A stretch of DNA of 64,000 nt from Allomyces macrogynus ATCC 38327 (lineage: Eukaryota; Blastocladiomycota; Blastocladiomycetes; Blastocladiales; Blastocladiaceae): positions 174,748 to 238,747 of the forward strand of contig GG745328.1 in assembly GCA_000151295.1 (NCBI GenBank). Reading direction: 5' to 3'. The notes under the pieces are model-generated. The model made no database searches, was not told the DNA's origin, and saw nothing but the letters and a program-made list of their open reading frames with translations. Of this stretch, positions 21,254 to 31,554 are shown one piece after another. A program made the translations under genes and the position numbers. How positions within the stretch are numbered: the first letter of the stretch is position 1; each line of letters starts with the position of its first letter.

Positions 21254-21960
21254 TCAAAGCGACTTCCGACAGCGCGGCAGACGACGCGTGGCAGACGACG
21301 CGTGCGGGTCGCGGTGCGCGAGTTTCGTGACGAACGTGGGCGACCAGTCGCGCAGGGACGCGTGGCACGCAGCGAGAACTTTGGTCACGGTGCGTTCGTT
21401 GAGCCGCGTCATGGGCAGGTGGATGCGTGGGTCGTCGAGGACTTTGTCGGCCTCTGGCATGCCCGTGACTTGGTGGTGGTCAGGTCGTGCGAGAAGCGGC
21501 ACTAGGCGCCAAAATGGCACGGCAGGCCCTTAGCGAGGTGCGGGCAGATCTGTTGGACTGAAATCAAAGAAATGAGTCGTCACTCACGTCTATCAAGCAG
21601 AAAAAGATGTTTTGCATCCATTCTCTTTTCGACGGCCAAGTCGTCGTCGTCGCCGTGCGAAAACGGGCACTGGTCGCCGTCGTGGCACGAGCCGTCCTTG
21701 AAGAAATACGGGCACTCTACCGTCGCGATATCCAAACACGATCAGTACCTGCATCACACACCACCATACACTCAATCAGGCTAGAAACGTCCGCGTGCGC
21801 GACTTCCACCGGCCATTATCACGGCTGCCCAAGGTCCGCGGTGGCGCAGACGACGACGACGCGGCCGACTGTGCGGTGGGCGACGGCGCGCGATCATCAG
21901 CCCCGGCAGGGCCGCCAATGTGGTCAAAAGAGCAGTTTGCGCCACGCTTACAGTGGCCGG
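21254..21960 (-). pseudogene. CCCH zinc-finger protein, disabled
   Basis: Three CCCH fingers can be read on the minus strand. The 3' half of one is at 21952-21920 (CKRGANCSFDH). A complete C-x8-C-x5-C-x3-H finger is at 21714-21655 (CPYFFKDGSCHDGDQCPFSH). Another is at 21546-21487 (CPHLAKGLPC, then C-x3-H RFSH). CCCH fingers bind AU-rich RNA. The third finger contains an in-frame TAG (21504-21502) between its second and third cysteines. Just after it the frame must shift to continue through RIHLPMTRLNERTVTK. Fingers 2 and 3 are separated by a 30-nt gap with perfect intron ends (gtgagt ... tttcag), unusually short for this genome. A 14-bp duplication (21277-21304) adds another shift. The first Cys of finger 1 was not found. 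The gene is either a pseudogene or badly affected by sequence errors. Confidence 0.6.
21277..21304. repeat. 14-bp tandem duplication in CCCH gene
   Basis: Two exact copies of gcagacgacgcgtg. The unit length is not a multiple of three, so it shifts frame in whatever coding sequence it lies in. Confidence 0.9.
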
Positions 21961-22557
21961 TTCACTGGGAGCTGGATCAGATTTTGACGCCGGCGCGCGG
22001 TTGCGCCTGCGCTGGTGCGCGGGTGCGCGCCGGTACGCGGTTCGGGGCGCCGAGCCTGGTGGCGGCGGTGGCACGCGGTGCGGTGGAGATGATTTGGGCG
22101 ATAGATGTGTTGGTGTTCAGCGAGCGTCTTGAGGCATCGTCGACGATGGTGCTGGCGGAAAGCGTGCAGCAGTGACAGTGTCGAGTGTGGCCGGCTTGGT
22201 GCGTGCCGTGGAGAGGAGCGTCCGTGGTTGCGGCAGGCGGCACGGCACGTCATCATCGACGCCCGGGTGCAGCTGGAGAGCGCCGTTGCGTCGGCGTGGT
22301 CGGCATCGTCTTGTTGCGGCGGCGTGGCGACTCGCCGCGTGCGTCGCGTTGGTCTTTGTCGGCGTCGGTGGTGTTTTTCCGGTCGGACGTTCGCCGGACG
22401 TTTGCCGGCCAGCTGATCGACCATGTCACTCGCGCGTGCGTGCACGTGGCGCGTTGGCATGCGCGTCTGGTCGAGCATGATTCGACGTTCCCCGCCACAT
22501 CGTCGACAGCACGCTCCCGCTTCGTCCAGCTCGACCAACACTTCGACACTCGCCGCA

Positions 22558-23253
22558 ATGCTCGCGCGCGCCGCCATCAAGCTCCGCGCCGTGCCTCCGG
22601 CCGCGGCCCGCACCGCCGATGCCGCTGTCTCGAGGCCAACCACGCCGATGCCTGTCCTTTGCTCTGCCAGCCAACCCCATGCCATCGCGCGCCGCGCCGC
22701 CGCAACAACTTCCGCACCACGCTCGACCAGCACCACCACCGTCCCACCGGACCCCTGGGCCGCGACACGCCGCACCATGGCCCACTTCTGGTCGCGCTAT
22801 GGCCACTACGTTCGCTTGTACCTGATCTGGACCACCGTCGGGTCGATTGCGCTCAACCTCATGTGGACGCGGCAGGAGCGTGACGAACTCAATGAGGACA
22901 CCAAGTTTTGCGTGAAGCGGCTCACGCGGCAGTTGAATGAGGTGAGGGCGCAGCGCGGCGCGTTGGAGCGAGCGCTTGCGTCGCCGGTGGCGGAAGAGGT
23001 GGAGAAGGTGGGTGCGAGCGCGGAGGGTAAGGATTCGGCGTCGTGGTGGCCGGCGTTGTTGCGGTCGTCAAGGAGTGGTACGACAAGTGAACCGGCAGCG
23101 CCGTCATTGCCCGCCGAACCCGTCGTTGCTGCTGCGGCTGAACCGCCAGCAGCATCACTGGCACCACCCGCTGCTTCCGCACCGCCTGTGAGCGATCCGG
23201 TCGCCACCGGCGCGCGATCCGATGGCCGCCGTCCGCGCATCGTACTGTATTAA
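22558..23253 (+). CDS. Probable mitochondrial single-pass membrane protein, unknown
   Basis: Single exon, 231 aa from ATG 22558. The first ~75 residues are rich in Ala/Arg/Ser/Thr with almost no acids, like a mitochondrial presequence. A transmembrane helix follows (LYLIWTTVGSIALNLMW, residues ~90-107), flanked by RYGHYVR and the charged coil ERDELNEDTKFCVKRLTRQLNE. The C-terminal ~100 residues are Ala/Pro-rich and probably disordered, ending RPRIVLY. The layout resembles small inner-membrane assembly factors, but no family is recognised. Codon bias supports this strand over the long antisense frame. Confidence 0.6.
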   Translation: MLARAAIKLRAVPPAAARTADAAVSRPTTPMPVLCSASQPHAIARRAAATTSAPRSTSTTTVPPDPWAATRRTMAHFWSRYGHYVRLYLIWTTVGSIALNLMWTRQERDELNEDTKFCVKRLTRQLNEVRAQRGALERALASPVAEEVEKVGASAEGKDSASWWPALLRSSRSGTTSEPAAPSLPAEPVVAAAAEPPAASLAPPAASAPPVSDPVATGARSDGRRPRIVLY

Positions 23254-23891
23254 TTTGTGAACGGGATTGTGATTCAGTTGGCGTCTCACATGTATCAATC
23301 AATATCATAATTTACATAGGTGGATTTGCCAGCGTGACACCTTTCCCAAAAGATGGCTGCGACCTTTGTCAACCGATGCGGGATAACAAATGCGCCAAGC
23401 GGAGAATGTGCGCAACGTGGATGCCTCGAAACCAAAATGTGCGAAGTCGATCGCTTGGTGTATGGTCACTTTCTTGGTCAGGCATGAGCTGTCATTAGCT
23501 GAGCCCCATCTTCGGCAATGACGGCGCAGGCCTGGACCTGAGATTCCGATGCATCATTTAGTCATGTTGCCCCCCCCCCCCCCCCCCCATGACTGACGAT
23601 GCAGGCCTGACCTGCAGAATCAGGTGTGCATTGTCGTGTCTGGGAGTCAAGGGGACATGATATTTCTCAGCAGTGGTGCGTGCGTGCGCGCTGTCTGCTG
23701 CAAGGCCGAGCTGCTGCTCAAATTTCGGATTCAGCAAAATGCCCATGCGATGCTCATGGAGACTGCAGGATCGAAACCAACACATCGAAACACATCGAAC
23801 GATGCAAAATCCATCAGCTCGTGCCCTACCCATTGATCTTTTCTTTATACACAAATGAGGGCACCGCCCCCCACCCTCGCCACACCATGAC
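23254..23891. other. Intergenic with imperfect repeats and poly-C tract
   Basis: 3' flanks of two convergent genes. A degenerate direct repeat (gcaggcctggacctg / gcaggcctgacctgc) lies either side of the poly-C tract. No gene recognised. Confidence 0.4.
23570..23588. repeat. Poly-C tract (19 C) flanked by GTCATG/CATGAC
   Basis: An uninterrupted run of 19 C. The flanks gtcatg and catgac are reverse complements, so the run sits in the loop of a short palindrome. The minus strand is a 19-G run able to form a quadruplex. Tract length is likely to be polymorphic or mis-sequenced. Confidence 0.9.
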
Positions 23892-24663
23892 CTATGCCGA
23901 TGCCTCGACCGCCGCTGCCGACTCGACCGGCTGCAACCTACACGCAATAAAACTGTCAACTCGGTGCCGACCTCCTCCAGCAGTGCCCACGCCAACGTAC
24001 AGGGTGATGTTGTCGCCCTTGAGCAGGATGCGGGTCAACGGCTTGCGGTTCACGACCTGCCGCGTGCCCTTCTTGTAGTGCACTTCCTCGGCGTCGTCCA
24101 GGACCAGATTCATGAACTCGTCGAAGCCCTGGAACAAGAGGACGGTCAGAAGCGGCGGCGGGACGGTTTCCGGGGAAGCGAATGCGAGGCGTACGTTGAT
24201 CACGCCCTCGATGCGCATCTCATCGTGCTCGAAGAGCCACACCGACACGCGTTGTTTCTGGTTGAAAGGTTTCGCATCGTCGTGAGTGGAGTGGTCGCGT
24301 GGTGGTGGTGCGAACGGGTCGGAGCAAGAGCGCGGCGAGCGAGTCGAGTGAAAGAGCTGCGCCTAGGAGGCGCGAGCATTTTTCGGCCATCGATGGGGAG
24401 TGGCTACGGCATGACCGCTGCCGCCGAAGGGCAGCGGCGCTCGACGCTGCGGTGCGCCGAATTAGTGCTCGCGACGATGGGACCAGAATTAAACAAGTAC
24501 GTTTTGCAGGTGCTTGAACACCACCGCCTAGACAGAAAGCGCGCATGTTACTTGCGTGAGCGCGCGAGAATTCGGGATTGTTCGTGTCACATGGGCAAAA
24601 GGCGCCGTGTCGGTCGCGACATACAATGGGCTGGACCATCACTTTCTTGACTGTCGACGACAT
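23892..24663 (-). CDS. SmE: Small nuclear ribonucleoprotein E (SmE)
   Basis: Five exons (24663-24625, 24527-24501, 24257-24195, 24128-23997, 23930-23892) encode about 99 aa, close to the ~90 aa usual for SmE. SmE is part of the heptameric Sm ring on spliceosomal U snRNAs. The start is [13 protein letters not shown]. The Sm1 motif is [18 protein letters not shown] followed by [16 protein letters not shown]. The Sm2 motif is [12 protein letters not shown]. Exon 2 is only 27 nt (AVVFKHLQN), and intron 2 is 243 nt. A linker [10 protein letters not shown] between Sm1 and Sm2 is longer than in animals. The last 66-nt intron is a multiple of three, so retention would add 22 residues rather than break the frame. 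The start codon overlaps the putative start of the plus-strand ORF at 24662. Confidence 0.92.
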
Positions 24664-25035
24664 GATCGGGAACGAATTGCAGCGAGTCGTGGGGCTGGTC
24701 CAAGGGTCGAATGTGTCGGGATTCGTGCGCGACTCGGTCGGTGTGGTGGACGTGCAAAATGATCTGGTCAAGCTGAACTTTCAGTGCCGATGGTTGTGAC
24801 AGCTTGGTCATGCGTTCCCACTCACCGCAGCCTCGCGTCTGTTGGTTCGATCCCCGGCCCGGTCGCTTCCTTATCTCCCTTCAGCACCACAATCGCGCTG
24901 GCCCTGTCGCAAGACAAGCCCATGAAGAAGCCCTACGAGTTGCGTGCCGAGGAGAAGCGCCGAAAGCAAGCCGACGGTCGCGTGGCAGCAAGGAAGGATG
25001 ATGAAGTGGAGAAAGATGGAGACGGGACCGAGTGA
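24662..25035 (+). CDS. Possible small charged protein (two exons)
   Basis: Exon 1 (24662-24783) gives [14 protein letters not shown] ... DLVKLNF. A 101-nt intron (gtgccg ... cttcag) joins it to exon 2 (24885-25035), giving TTIALALSQDKP and a Lys/Glu-rich tail ending KDGDGTE; about 90 aa. Exon 2 looks coding. Exon 1 is doubtful because its ATG overlaps the SmE start codon on the other strand, which would leave neither gene a 5' leader. No family recognised. Confidence 0.3.
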
Positions 25036-25188
25036 TTTGAGAGCGTATTGTATGACATGGTTATGAACAAACCCGTCTTCCCCATTCGTATCTCGTGGCC
25101 CTTCCCAACTGCGAATTGCGCATCCTGCGCAGAACAATATAAAGCAAAACTCAACGTCACGCTCCACGTCCTCCCCACCGACAAATCC

Positions 25189-26199
25189 CTAGATCTCCTC
25201 TACAATTTCGTGGTTCGGGTCAACAAACCACATCTTGTGCTTGCTGCCGTTATTGCCGCCCTTGCCCGCGGCCTCCCCCACCTTGACCCGGCCCGCGCCT
25301 GGCAAGTGCTTGCGGAGCTCGCGAGCCGCGCTGATGCGCTTCTTTTTGTAGGAGGCGTAGGATGCGACTGCGCTTGTCCCGTCCACGTTTCGAGACCGCA
25401 AAAACGACACAAACCCGGCCGCATAGAACCACGTCGTGCCCTTCTCCGACGTGCAATACTCGACGTAGTGCAGGTGGAGCTTTTCATACACGCCGGCCGC
25501 GTTCCAATACCGGACCCACTGGCGCACGTTGGTGACAAAAGCGATCACGTCGCCCGGGATTAGCGTCGGGAGTTTCACGCCAGGAGGGCAGCCGATCGAT
25601 GCGGTGATGGGCCGTTCATCCGCATAGATCTGGGCGGCATGAGCCACGCCAGCAGCAGGGCGCACAATGTCTTGACGAGCGGCGCCGCAATGCGCTGCCG
25701 ACAACATCGACGACGCGTCGAACAGTGCCGAGATGACCGCACGAATGGCGGGATCAGCCAACACCGTCTTGGCGTCGATCTCGACGTTGCCGTCAAAGTC
25801 GTCCACGATCGTCGTCACCGACTTGCCCTTCCCGTTCTCGGTTTGGTACTCGGTCGCCACGTAGACGTCGTTGTTGCCGTCCGGGTCAGCGGCCTCGTAC
25901 GTTTCCGCCGTCTGGCGCCGTGCAAATTCGGCCGTTGTAGCAAGCGCAAGAAGCACCAAGGCCATATCGAATGTCGTTTCCTGCTTGGCCTCGGTCTTAG
26001 TCGAATCAGCGGCGCTGTCCGGTCCCAGCTTGTTGCGCAGCATAATGTCGGCTGTTGCTGCAAGCGCGGCAATGAAATAGTCCGGCGTGGACATCCCTTC
26101 CAGTGCATGCAGGGCAGACTCGCTCAGCAACGGCGGCCTGGCAGGAACACTCTGGACGGCGAGGTCAAGGATATCGAGGTACTCGGACGAGGTATGCAT
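25189..26199 (-). CDS. Uncharacterised 336-aa protein
   Basis: One uninterrupted frame from ATG 26199, with host-like codon bias. The N-terminal ~110 residues are mostly helical and Ala-rich (YFIAALAATADIMLRNKLG, ALVLLALATTAEFARR), a possible helical repeat. The middle has an acidic stretch (TIVDDFDGNVEID). The C-terminal part is mixed with many aromatics (VRQWVRYWNAAGVYEKLHLHY, GTTWFYAAGFVSFL) and ends basic, then HKMWFVDPNHEIVEEI. There is no signal peptide or clear membrane helix. I do not recognise it. A CArG-like box lies ~270 bp upstream. Confidence 0.6.
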   Translation of the reverse strand: MHTSSEYLDILDLAVQSVPARPPLLSESALHALEGMSTPDYFIAALAATADIMLRNKLGPDSAADSTKTEAKQETTFDMALVLLALATTAEFARRQTAETYEAADPDGNNDVYVATEYQTENGKGKSVTTIVDDFDGNVEIDAKTVLADPAIRAVISALFDASSMLSAAHCGAARQDIVRPAAGVAHAAQIYADERPITASIGCPPGVKLPTLIPGDVIAFVTNVRQWVRYWNAAGVYEKLHLHYVEYCTSEKGTTWFYAAGFVSFLRSRNVDGTSAVASYASYKKKRISAARELRKHLPGAGRVKVGEAAGKGGNNGSKHKMWFVDPNHEIVEEI

Positions 26200-26462
26200 G
26201 ATGATGATGGCGGCCCGGCGGGTTGGTCGATTCGACTGTGAGGTGGAGAAAGGGGTGCGGGTGGAGAAAGTGCACATTGCGTATGAGATGAACTTCCGAA
26301 AGAGACGGCACAAGCGGTGCGATTTTTTCTCTGCGCGACACGCGAGGGTGACGGCGCGGACGGACCTGCTGGCAAAACAGCGTTGTCGTTCACGAATGAT
26401 GGGTGCTCGTCGTTGTCGTTGGTCGAGGAGCGTTGACGGTGGTCTCGGCGAGGGAGAGCGCG

Positions 26463-26472
26463 CCTTTTATGG
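26463..26472. promoter_or_regulatory. CArG-box-like site
   Basis: ccttttatgg fits CC(A/T)6GG, the MADS-box/SRF consensus. It is also TATA-like on the minus strand (cataaaagg). It lies 264 bp upstream of the 336-aa gene's ATG. An identical decamer is upstream of A3 at 57129. Confidence 0.35.
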
Positions 26473-27533
26473 GCCGCGCGCCGCGTCGCGGGAGAGGTCG
26501 AGATCAGCGTGGCCGCAGCATCGGGATGTGCGATGCACTTGGACGCGTCTGCAGCGCGATCAGGTCGTTTCTGGCCATTTTTCGGACAAAATCAATCCAG
26601 TTTGTCGTCGTTCCTCGGTCACATGCAGGGGTGTTGCTGACGTGTGCATGGACGGTGGCGCGAAAAAAACCGACCTGAAATTAACCTGAAACCGAACGAC
26701 CTCTCCTGGTGCGTCAAACTCGGTGATAGGCTGAAAAGCGGTCGCACTGAACCTGCCCCTCTCTGCGAGGGGCCATCCCATGCAGTTCGCGCCCCATCTC
26801 CAAGCCGCCACGACGCGATCGGTTGGATATCGTAACCGAGGAGCAAAGGAAACGGCACTGAGCGTAACACACGATACTGCGGTTGACTGACGCTGGTGCT
26901 CGTGTCGGGACGCAAGGGGGAGGGCGCGTTTGATCCTGCCGCGCACCACCGCGCGGGGAACATTGTGATGACACGCGCGCAGGCAAGGCGGTTGGCGCAC
27001 TTCGTGCGTGGCGTGGGAGAGAGGCGGTTATGGGCGCGATTGAGCGGTTCGTGGAGGGCATGTGGTGGATGTAGAGATTCATACAAAAGAATACTGTCGC
27101 GAATTATTCACGTGAAGACATGTTTACGAACAAATTTTTGTTGTGATCAATCACGAGCGGTTTCTTTTTCCCATCTCGTGCTTTTCGCTTCCGCTTCTCC
27201 AGCGCCGCGGCAACACCAAAAAGACAATTGATGCCGGTCAGGCTCGGGTGAGTTCTTGCGTGGTTCAAGCTCACATCATGATCAGGCAAGTCCGGCGCAA
27301 CATCGACTTCCAGGCGCTGTGGCAGAGTGCCATTGCACTCCCCGCAAGATATTCAGTCAAGCCCTCGTGTATTTGCGCGCGATACGGTCACGCTGGCGCA
27401 AGGATGTGCCACGAACCGCGTCAGCGACATCTGCGCTTCCAAAGGCACATCATCATGAACGGCGAGCAACGACGTCAACATCAGCACGAACTGACCATCA
27501 TGCAGTGTCTCAGCGCACCAGCCGCCCTTGACG
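26473..27533. other. Intergenic, no supported gene
   Basis: Short overlapping frames on both strands without domains. A minus-strand frame (27086-26619) is rich in Pro/Arg/His and looks like a GC artefact. Nothing recognised. Confidence 0.4.
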
Positions 27534-27824
27534 CTACCCATGCTCTTCAGTTGGCTGCAATGCATACAGCGCACCACCACCACGCTTGAAGCCGCTCTGC
27601 ACACTGCCCGAACCGCCCATCAACGACGACGGCGCCGACTTGGCCTGGATCTTGCGCTTGGCTTCAGCCGCGTGCGCGGCCGGCGACTTGGTCTTGGCCT
27701 TGCCGGTCGTCGCCCTCTCGCGCAGCTCCTTGAGCGTCATGATCGACTGGTAGAACGTCAGCACCTTTTTGTGCGCTGTGCGCGTCGCACTCGACCAATG
27801 CTCTCCTAGCCGACGAGTGGCCAT
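27534..27824 (-). CDS. Small basic protein, unknown
   Basis: 96 codons from ATG 27824. It is Lys/Arg/Ala-rich in the middle (ELRERATTGKAKTKSPAAHAAEAKRKIQAK), then Gly/Ser-rich. An AT step (gaatatatcagg on the minus strand, about 27872-27860) lies ~40 bp upstream of the ATG and could be a TATA element. No family recognised; a chance frame is possible. Confidence 0.35.
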   Translation of the reverse strand: MATRRLGEHWSSATRTAHKKVLTFYQSIMTLKELRERATTGKAKTKSPAAHAAEAKRKIQAKSAPSSLMGGSGSVQSGFKRGGGALYALQPTEEHG

Positions 27825-27892
27825 TTGATACCTCTGCTGCGCGTGACGCGGCCATCGGCCTGATATATTCCCGCGTCGAGGAGCAATTCAGC

Positions 27893-29367
27893 TTGACAGT
27901 CAAGGCCATTCATCTCGGCCGCAATGGACATGCCAGGCCAAAAGTGCGGCCGATCAAGGTCGGATTTCTGCTCGTGCGTGCAGTGCATCCTGGTATCGCG
28001 ACGTCGGGTCCACTGCAGTGCCTATCTTCTCCTGTTCGCGCTGCTGTGCGCGAAATGTTTGCACAGTGGATGGACGACACGATTGCTGGCCGGATGGAAG
28101 ACCGCATCGACACGGGGGTGGATGCGTCGGTACTTTGGCCCGTACGTGATTGAGAACCCGTTTGTGCGCGGTGCCGAGCCGGGTACTGCGCGGTTCAACG
28201 TCGAAGTGATGGCGGTCATGGAGGTGGTACGTCTTGCTTGGGCCCAGGGCAGTGAGAGCGACGTGATGCGATTTTGGACACGTACAGCAGCAGACGGTGC
28301 TTTCTGCCGCGACGGCTGCGCACAGTGCGCAAGACCGTCGACCACGGTGTCCAGCCTGCCACACTCTCGCTGTCCGCATTCTTGGCCAATTCGATGCGGA
28401 GCGTTTTCTGCAACGACCCCGCCACCATCCTCCTCTATTTTGACGCTGCGGCCCGCTGCCCATGGGCCGTCTGTCCCAGTCCCTCCTCGCCCCATGCTCA
28501 GCATCCGGCGCTGATGTCTGCAAGCCTGGCAGTGCTTGGTGGTCTCCGATCCCACCTCCTATCATGCCAATGCTCCCCATTGATCAGCGGTACTTCTCCT
28601 CCACTGTGTCGATTCCGCCGCTTTTGACCGCATCCCCATCACCGGCCACATCTGGGTCTGGAGCGTTCTCTCCTGTCGTGTCGTTTGTTTGCAACTGGCG
28701 CGGAAAAACGTGCGCACGCGGCTTTGGACTCTTTGATGATGACGCGACCACACCAACCAGACAGCTACTCACACACCCTTTCATCCCCTTTCGTTCTGTT
28801 GCAGCCGCTGCATCAAATCGGCCCGGGGATGTGCCCGAAACACCCTCGGAGCCGGCTCGCACCGACCAGCGGCATCTCAAGGTCACGATAGCTGATAAGA
28901 CCTTCCATGTGCCGATTTGCATGTCGCATTCTGGATCGAGCACGGCGCGCTTTGCATCGACCAGTGCTGATCTCTCGTCCCCTGTACCGCTCGCTAATTC
29001 CGCCCAGTTGCGCTCGGCTCTGCCCCACCTGATCTCCTCCTGCATCCACGGCTCGTCCGCGACCCGCTACGCGCTCGGGCTTTGGCGCATATCTGGAAGC
29101 GCCACCAAGCCCAACCACGACGAGTACGGCGGTCGCTGGTCATTCTCCACCCGCGCCGTCCGGGAACGGACGCGAGGAAGCATCAGGAGATGCGACCGCA
29201 CTTGCGCATGCTGCAGATTGGCCGAACGATGTGGCCACACCAGCTGTCAACGCACCCGCTCCGTCATTGAATTCGACCCCGGCCCCCGCCGGCTCTCCCT
29301 CGCGGCCGCCATTTGTAATGTTGCGATCCGCTGTGATCCTTTCGCTGTGCCGAGCGGTTCCTGCTAA
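27893..29367 (+). CDS. Unresolved coding region, plus strand
   Basis: Three plus-strand stretches look coding but lie in different frames: 27893-28153 (KVRPIKVGFLLVRAVHPG ... MDDTIAGRMEDRIDTG), then YFGPYVIENPFVRGAEPG up to a good donor (gtacgt) at about 28227, then 28462-29367, with a 301-codon frame from ATG 28462 containing DQRYFSSTVSIPPLL and RHLKVTIADKTFHVPICM. The last part is Ser/Thr/Pro/Ala-rich. A gene with two or three introns is likely, but I cannot fix the joints or name the protein. Antisense frames here have worse codon bias. Confidence 0.3.
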
Positions 29368-29489
29368 TTTCTTGGGCCATGACGTCCATACTTCCGCGTC
29401 TATTCCCGCTCGACTGCCACCCACTTCCACATCCTGAGGTGTCAAATGGCCAACATCTGCAAACCTCATTCTCGTTATCGCCCCGCTTG

Positions 29490-31554
29490 TTACTTGTCCG
29501 TCCCAGGCGGCGCATCTTCACGCGCAAGCAACAAAAGATCAGCAAGCGTACTTGCAGAAGGCACACCTTGATAATGCGTAAAAGCGGTCTCCTGAGACCG
29601 CTCCTGCGGAATGGCCACCAATGGTGCGCACGCGACAGTCTTGGATGCATCGAAGGGTGCGGCGGGCGGAGTGAACCAGGGGTCGAATGACAGATTGATT
29701 GGCGGTTCCTGCTCCACCGGCTGTGTTACAAGTGCATGGAGCACGGCACGCAGCTCGTTTGCCTTTCCCTGGTCATGCAAGTACGCGACAACAAGGTCTC
29801 CAAAATCACTGAGCGATGGGCTCGAGCCCTTGGGCACCAGCGGCGCGAGTCGCAACAATGGATCGCGCATCGCCAATAACGTCGCAACCGACACGGTGTC
29901 GTCAATAACGTCGATGCGGTGCTGATCGAGCGTCGCGATCCACGTTCCCACATTCATCAGTTGTTGAGTGGCAATCGCAATCTTGCTCTGCACGTCCTTT
30001 AGTTCGCGCCCCGCCACTTCCACCTGCTCCTGAGCCAAGCGGATGCGTTCAGCGGCATCAACACTTGCAGCAACACCTTTGGCAAACGGATTGACCAATA
30101 GCGTAACCAGAAGAACCACTACACACGCCACCGTGTCGATGAGAGCGCACGCAATCCATCCGACTGCTCGACCCAGTAGAAATGCCAGGATGGGGACAAG
30201 TTGCCAGACGGTCTGCCGCGAAAACAGCGGACGGTCAACTTTGGCTTGAAGTTCCTTGATTTTCTGTGCATGGAGCGCAATCTTATCATTGGCCAAAGTG
30301 GATGCTGCGGCGAAATCAGCAGTTCGTTTCTGGATGAGCGTCTGGGAGGTAGCGAGCTTGCTGCGAACAACATCGATACAGGCAAGGATCGACTATGACG
30401 TTGTCGTGTCAAGTGTGAGCGATCAGTCAACAAGCCATCATCTTTCGAAATGACCGTACCTTATTCCACCCCCGAATCGGCTCCATCTTCCTGATTCGCG
30501 TAGTTTGTGCCCGTGAGCACAGTCCGGCCGCGATCCGCGCAAACTCGTTGAGCAGTACAATGCGCTGTTGGTGGAAAAATACGCGCCGCAAAGGACGCTT
30601 GGTTCGCGATTGTGTAAAAGTCACGGGAATAACCCGCACATTCATTTCCGGCCGGTTCAAGTGCGTCTTGATCTTTCGGACATACTGGGTCATGTCGAGG
30701 TACTCGCCTCCGTGCATGATCACATCGTTTGGATCGTAACCCGACAGAATGACTGTGAGATGCGGGCAAAGCGCGCCGAAATGCTCGACAAACTCAGCGA
30801 CCGCGTCGAGGCTCGCAAAGTCGACACCGACGCCAAAACTATGCGCAGTGAATCGAGATCAGTTGAGCGAGCCAACCACAACAGTCGGGACAAGACCATA
30901 CTCGATGATATATATCAGGCCGTTCGGGGTGCCATCGTTACTGTACGCCAGTGCTAGCGCCTGCAAGAACATCTCGAGGTAACCGAGCGGATTTTCCTTG
31001 TTCAGCGTGTGCAAAACAGACGGTGTCGGCACCTGCACCAGCTCAATCGACACTGGTTGGTTCTTGTCGCCTTCGCCAGACTCAATCAGCTTGAGTTTCT
31101 CAACCGTCGTGCCAAACAACGCCGACGCCGTATCTTGGGCCATGTCAACAAGCGTCTCCATCGACTGGCCCGTACTCTCGGCCCATCGCAACAAAAATGA
31201 TTTCTTGTCGGCAACAGTCGTGTGCAGTTTCACAGCCGTGCCGTCCACCACAGTAACTTCTTGATCGCGTGTCACGCGCAGATCGGCGAGCCATTGAGCA
31301 AGCTGGGTGACCAACTTGGGGTTGTCGCTCGAAACCAGGAACCGATGGCGCGTCAATGTTGGAGGTGGGGTAGGAGGCTGCTGCGAGATGGCTCGATATT
31401 CGCTCTTTTCGCGCTCAAAAGCGAGCGGAAGAGGGGAGGAAGCGCTGGTGGCGATCGCAGCATAGCTGGGCGGCGAACCGAGCTGCATCGTGCTGTCATC
31501 GGGCACGGATCCGTTCAATTGTGGAGCAATGTTGGTGGTGGCTATGGCAAGCAT
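29490..31554 (-). CDS. B1: P-loop-less GTPase-like protein with C-terminal membrane segment
   Basis: Three exons (31554-30902, 30838-30460, 30392-29490) encode about 644 aa. After a Pro/Ser-rich N-terminus (~85 residues), a domain opens with LTRHRFLVSSDN where the A proteins have strand plus Walker A, so the nucleotide-binding Gly-Lys is missing. Exon 2 carries the shared module: HLTVILSGYDPNDVIMHGGEYLDMTQ and VFFHQQR. Exon 3 holds a coiled coil (TLANDKIALHAQKIKELQAK), two adjacent hydrophobic stretches (LVPILAFLLGRAVGWIACAL and VACVVVLLVTLLVNPFAKG), a second coil and a Pro-rich tail ending PPGTDK. Intron positions and phases (2, then 0) match B2-B4. This suggests an organelle- or endomembrane-anchored protein; function unknown. 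Confidence 0.8.

Noticed and set aside
18514..21504. Reassigned stop codons (TAA/TAG read as amino acids)
   Set aside because: All three stop types terminate or interrupt genes here, and intact genes use CAG/CAA normally. Interruptions fall only in genes that also have shifts or insertions, so decay is the simpler reading.
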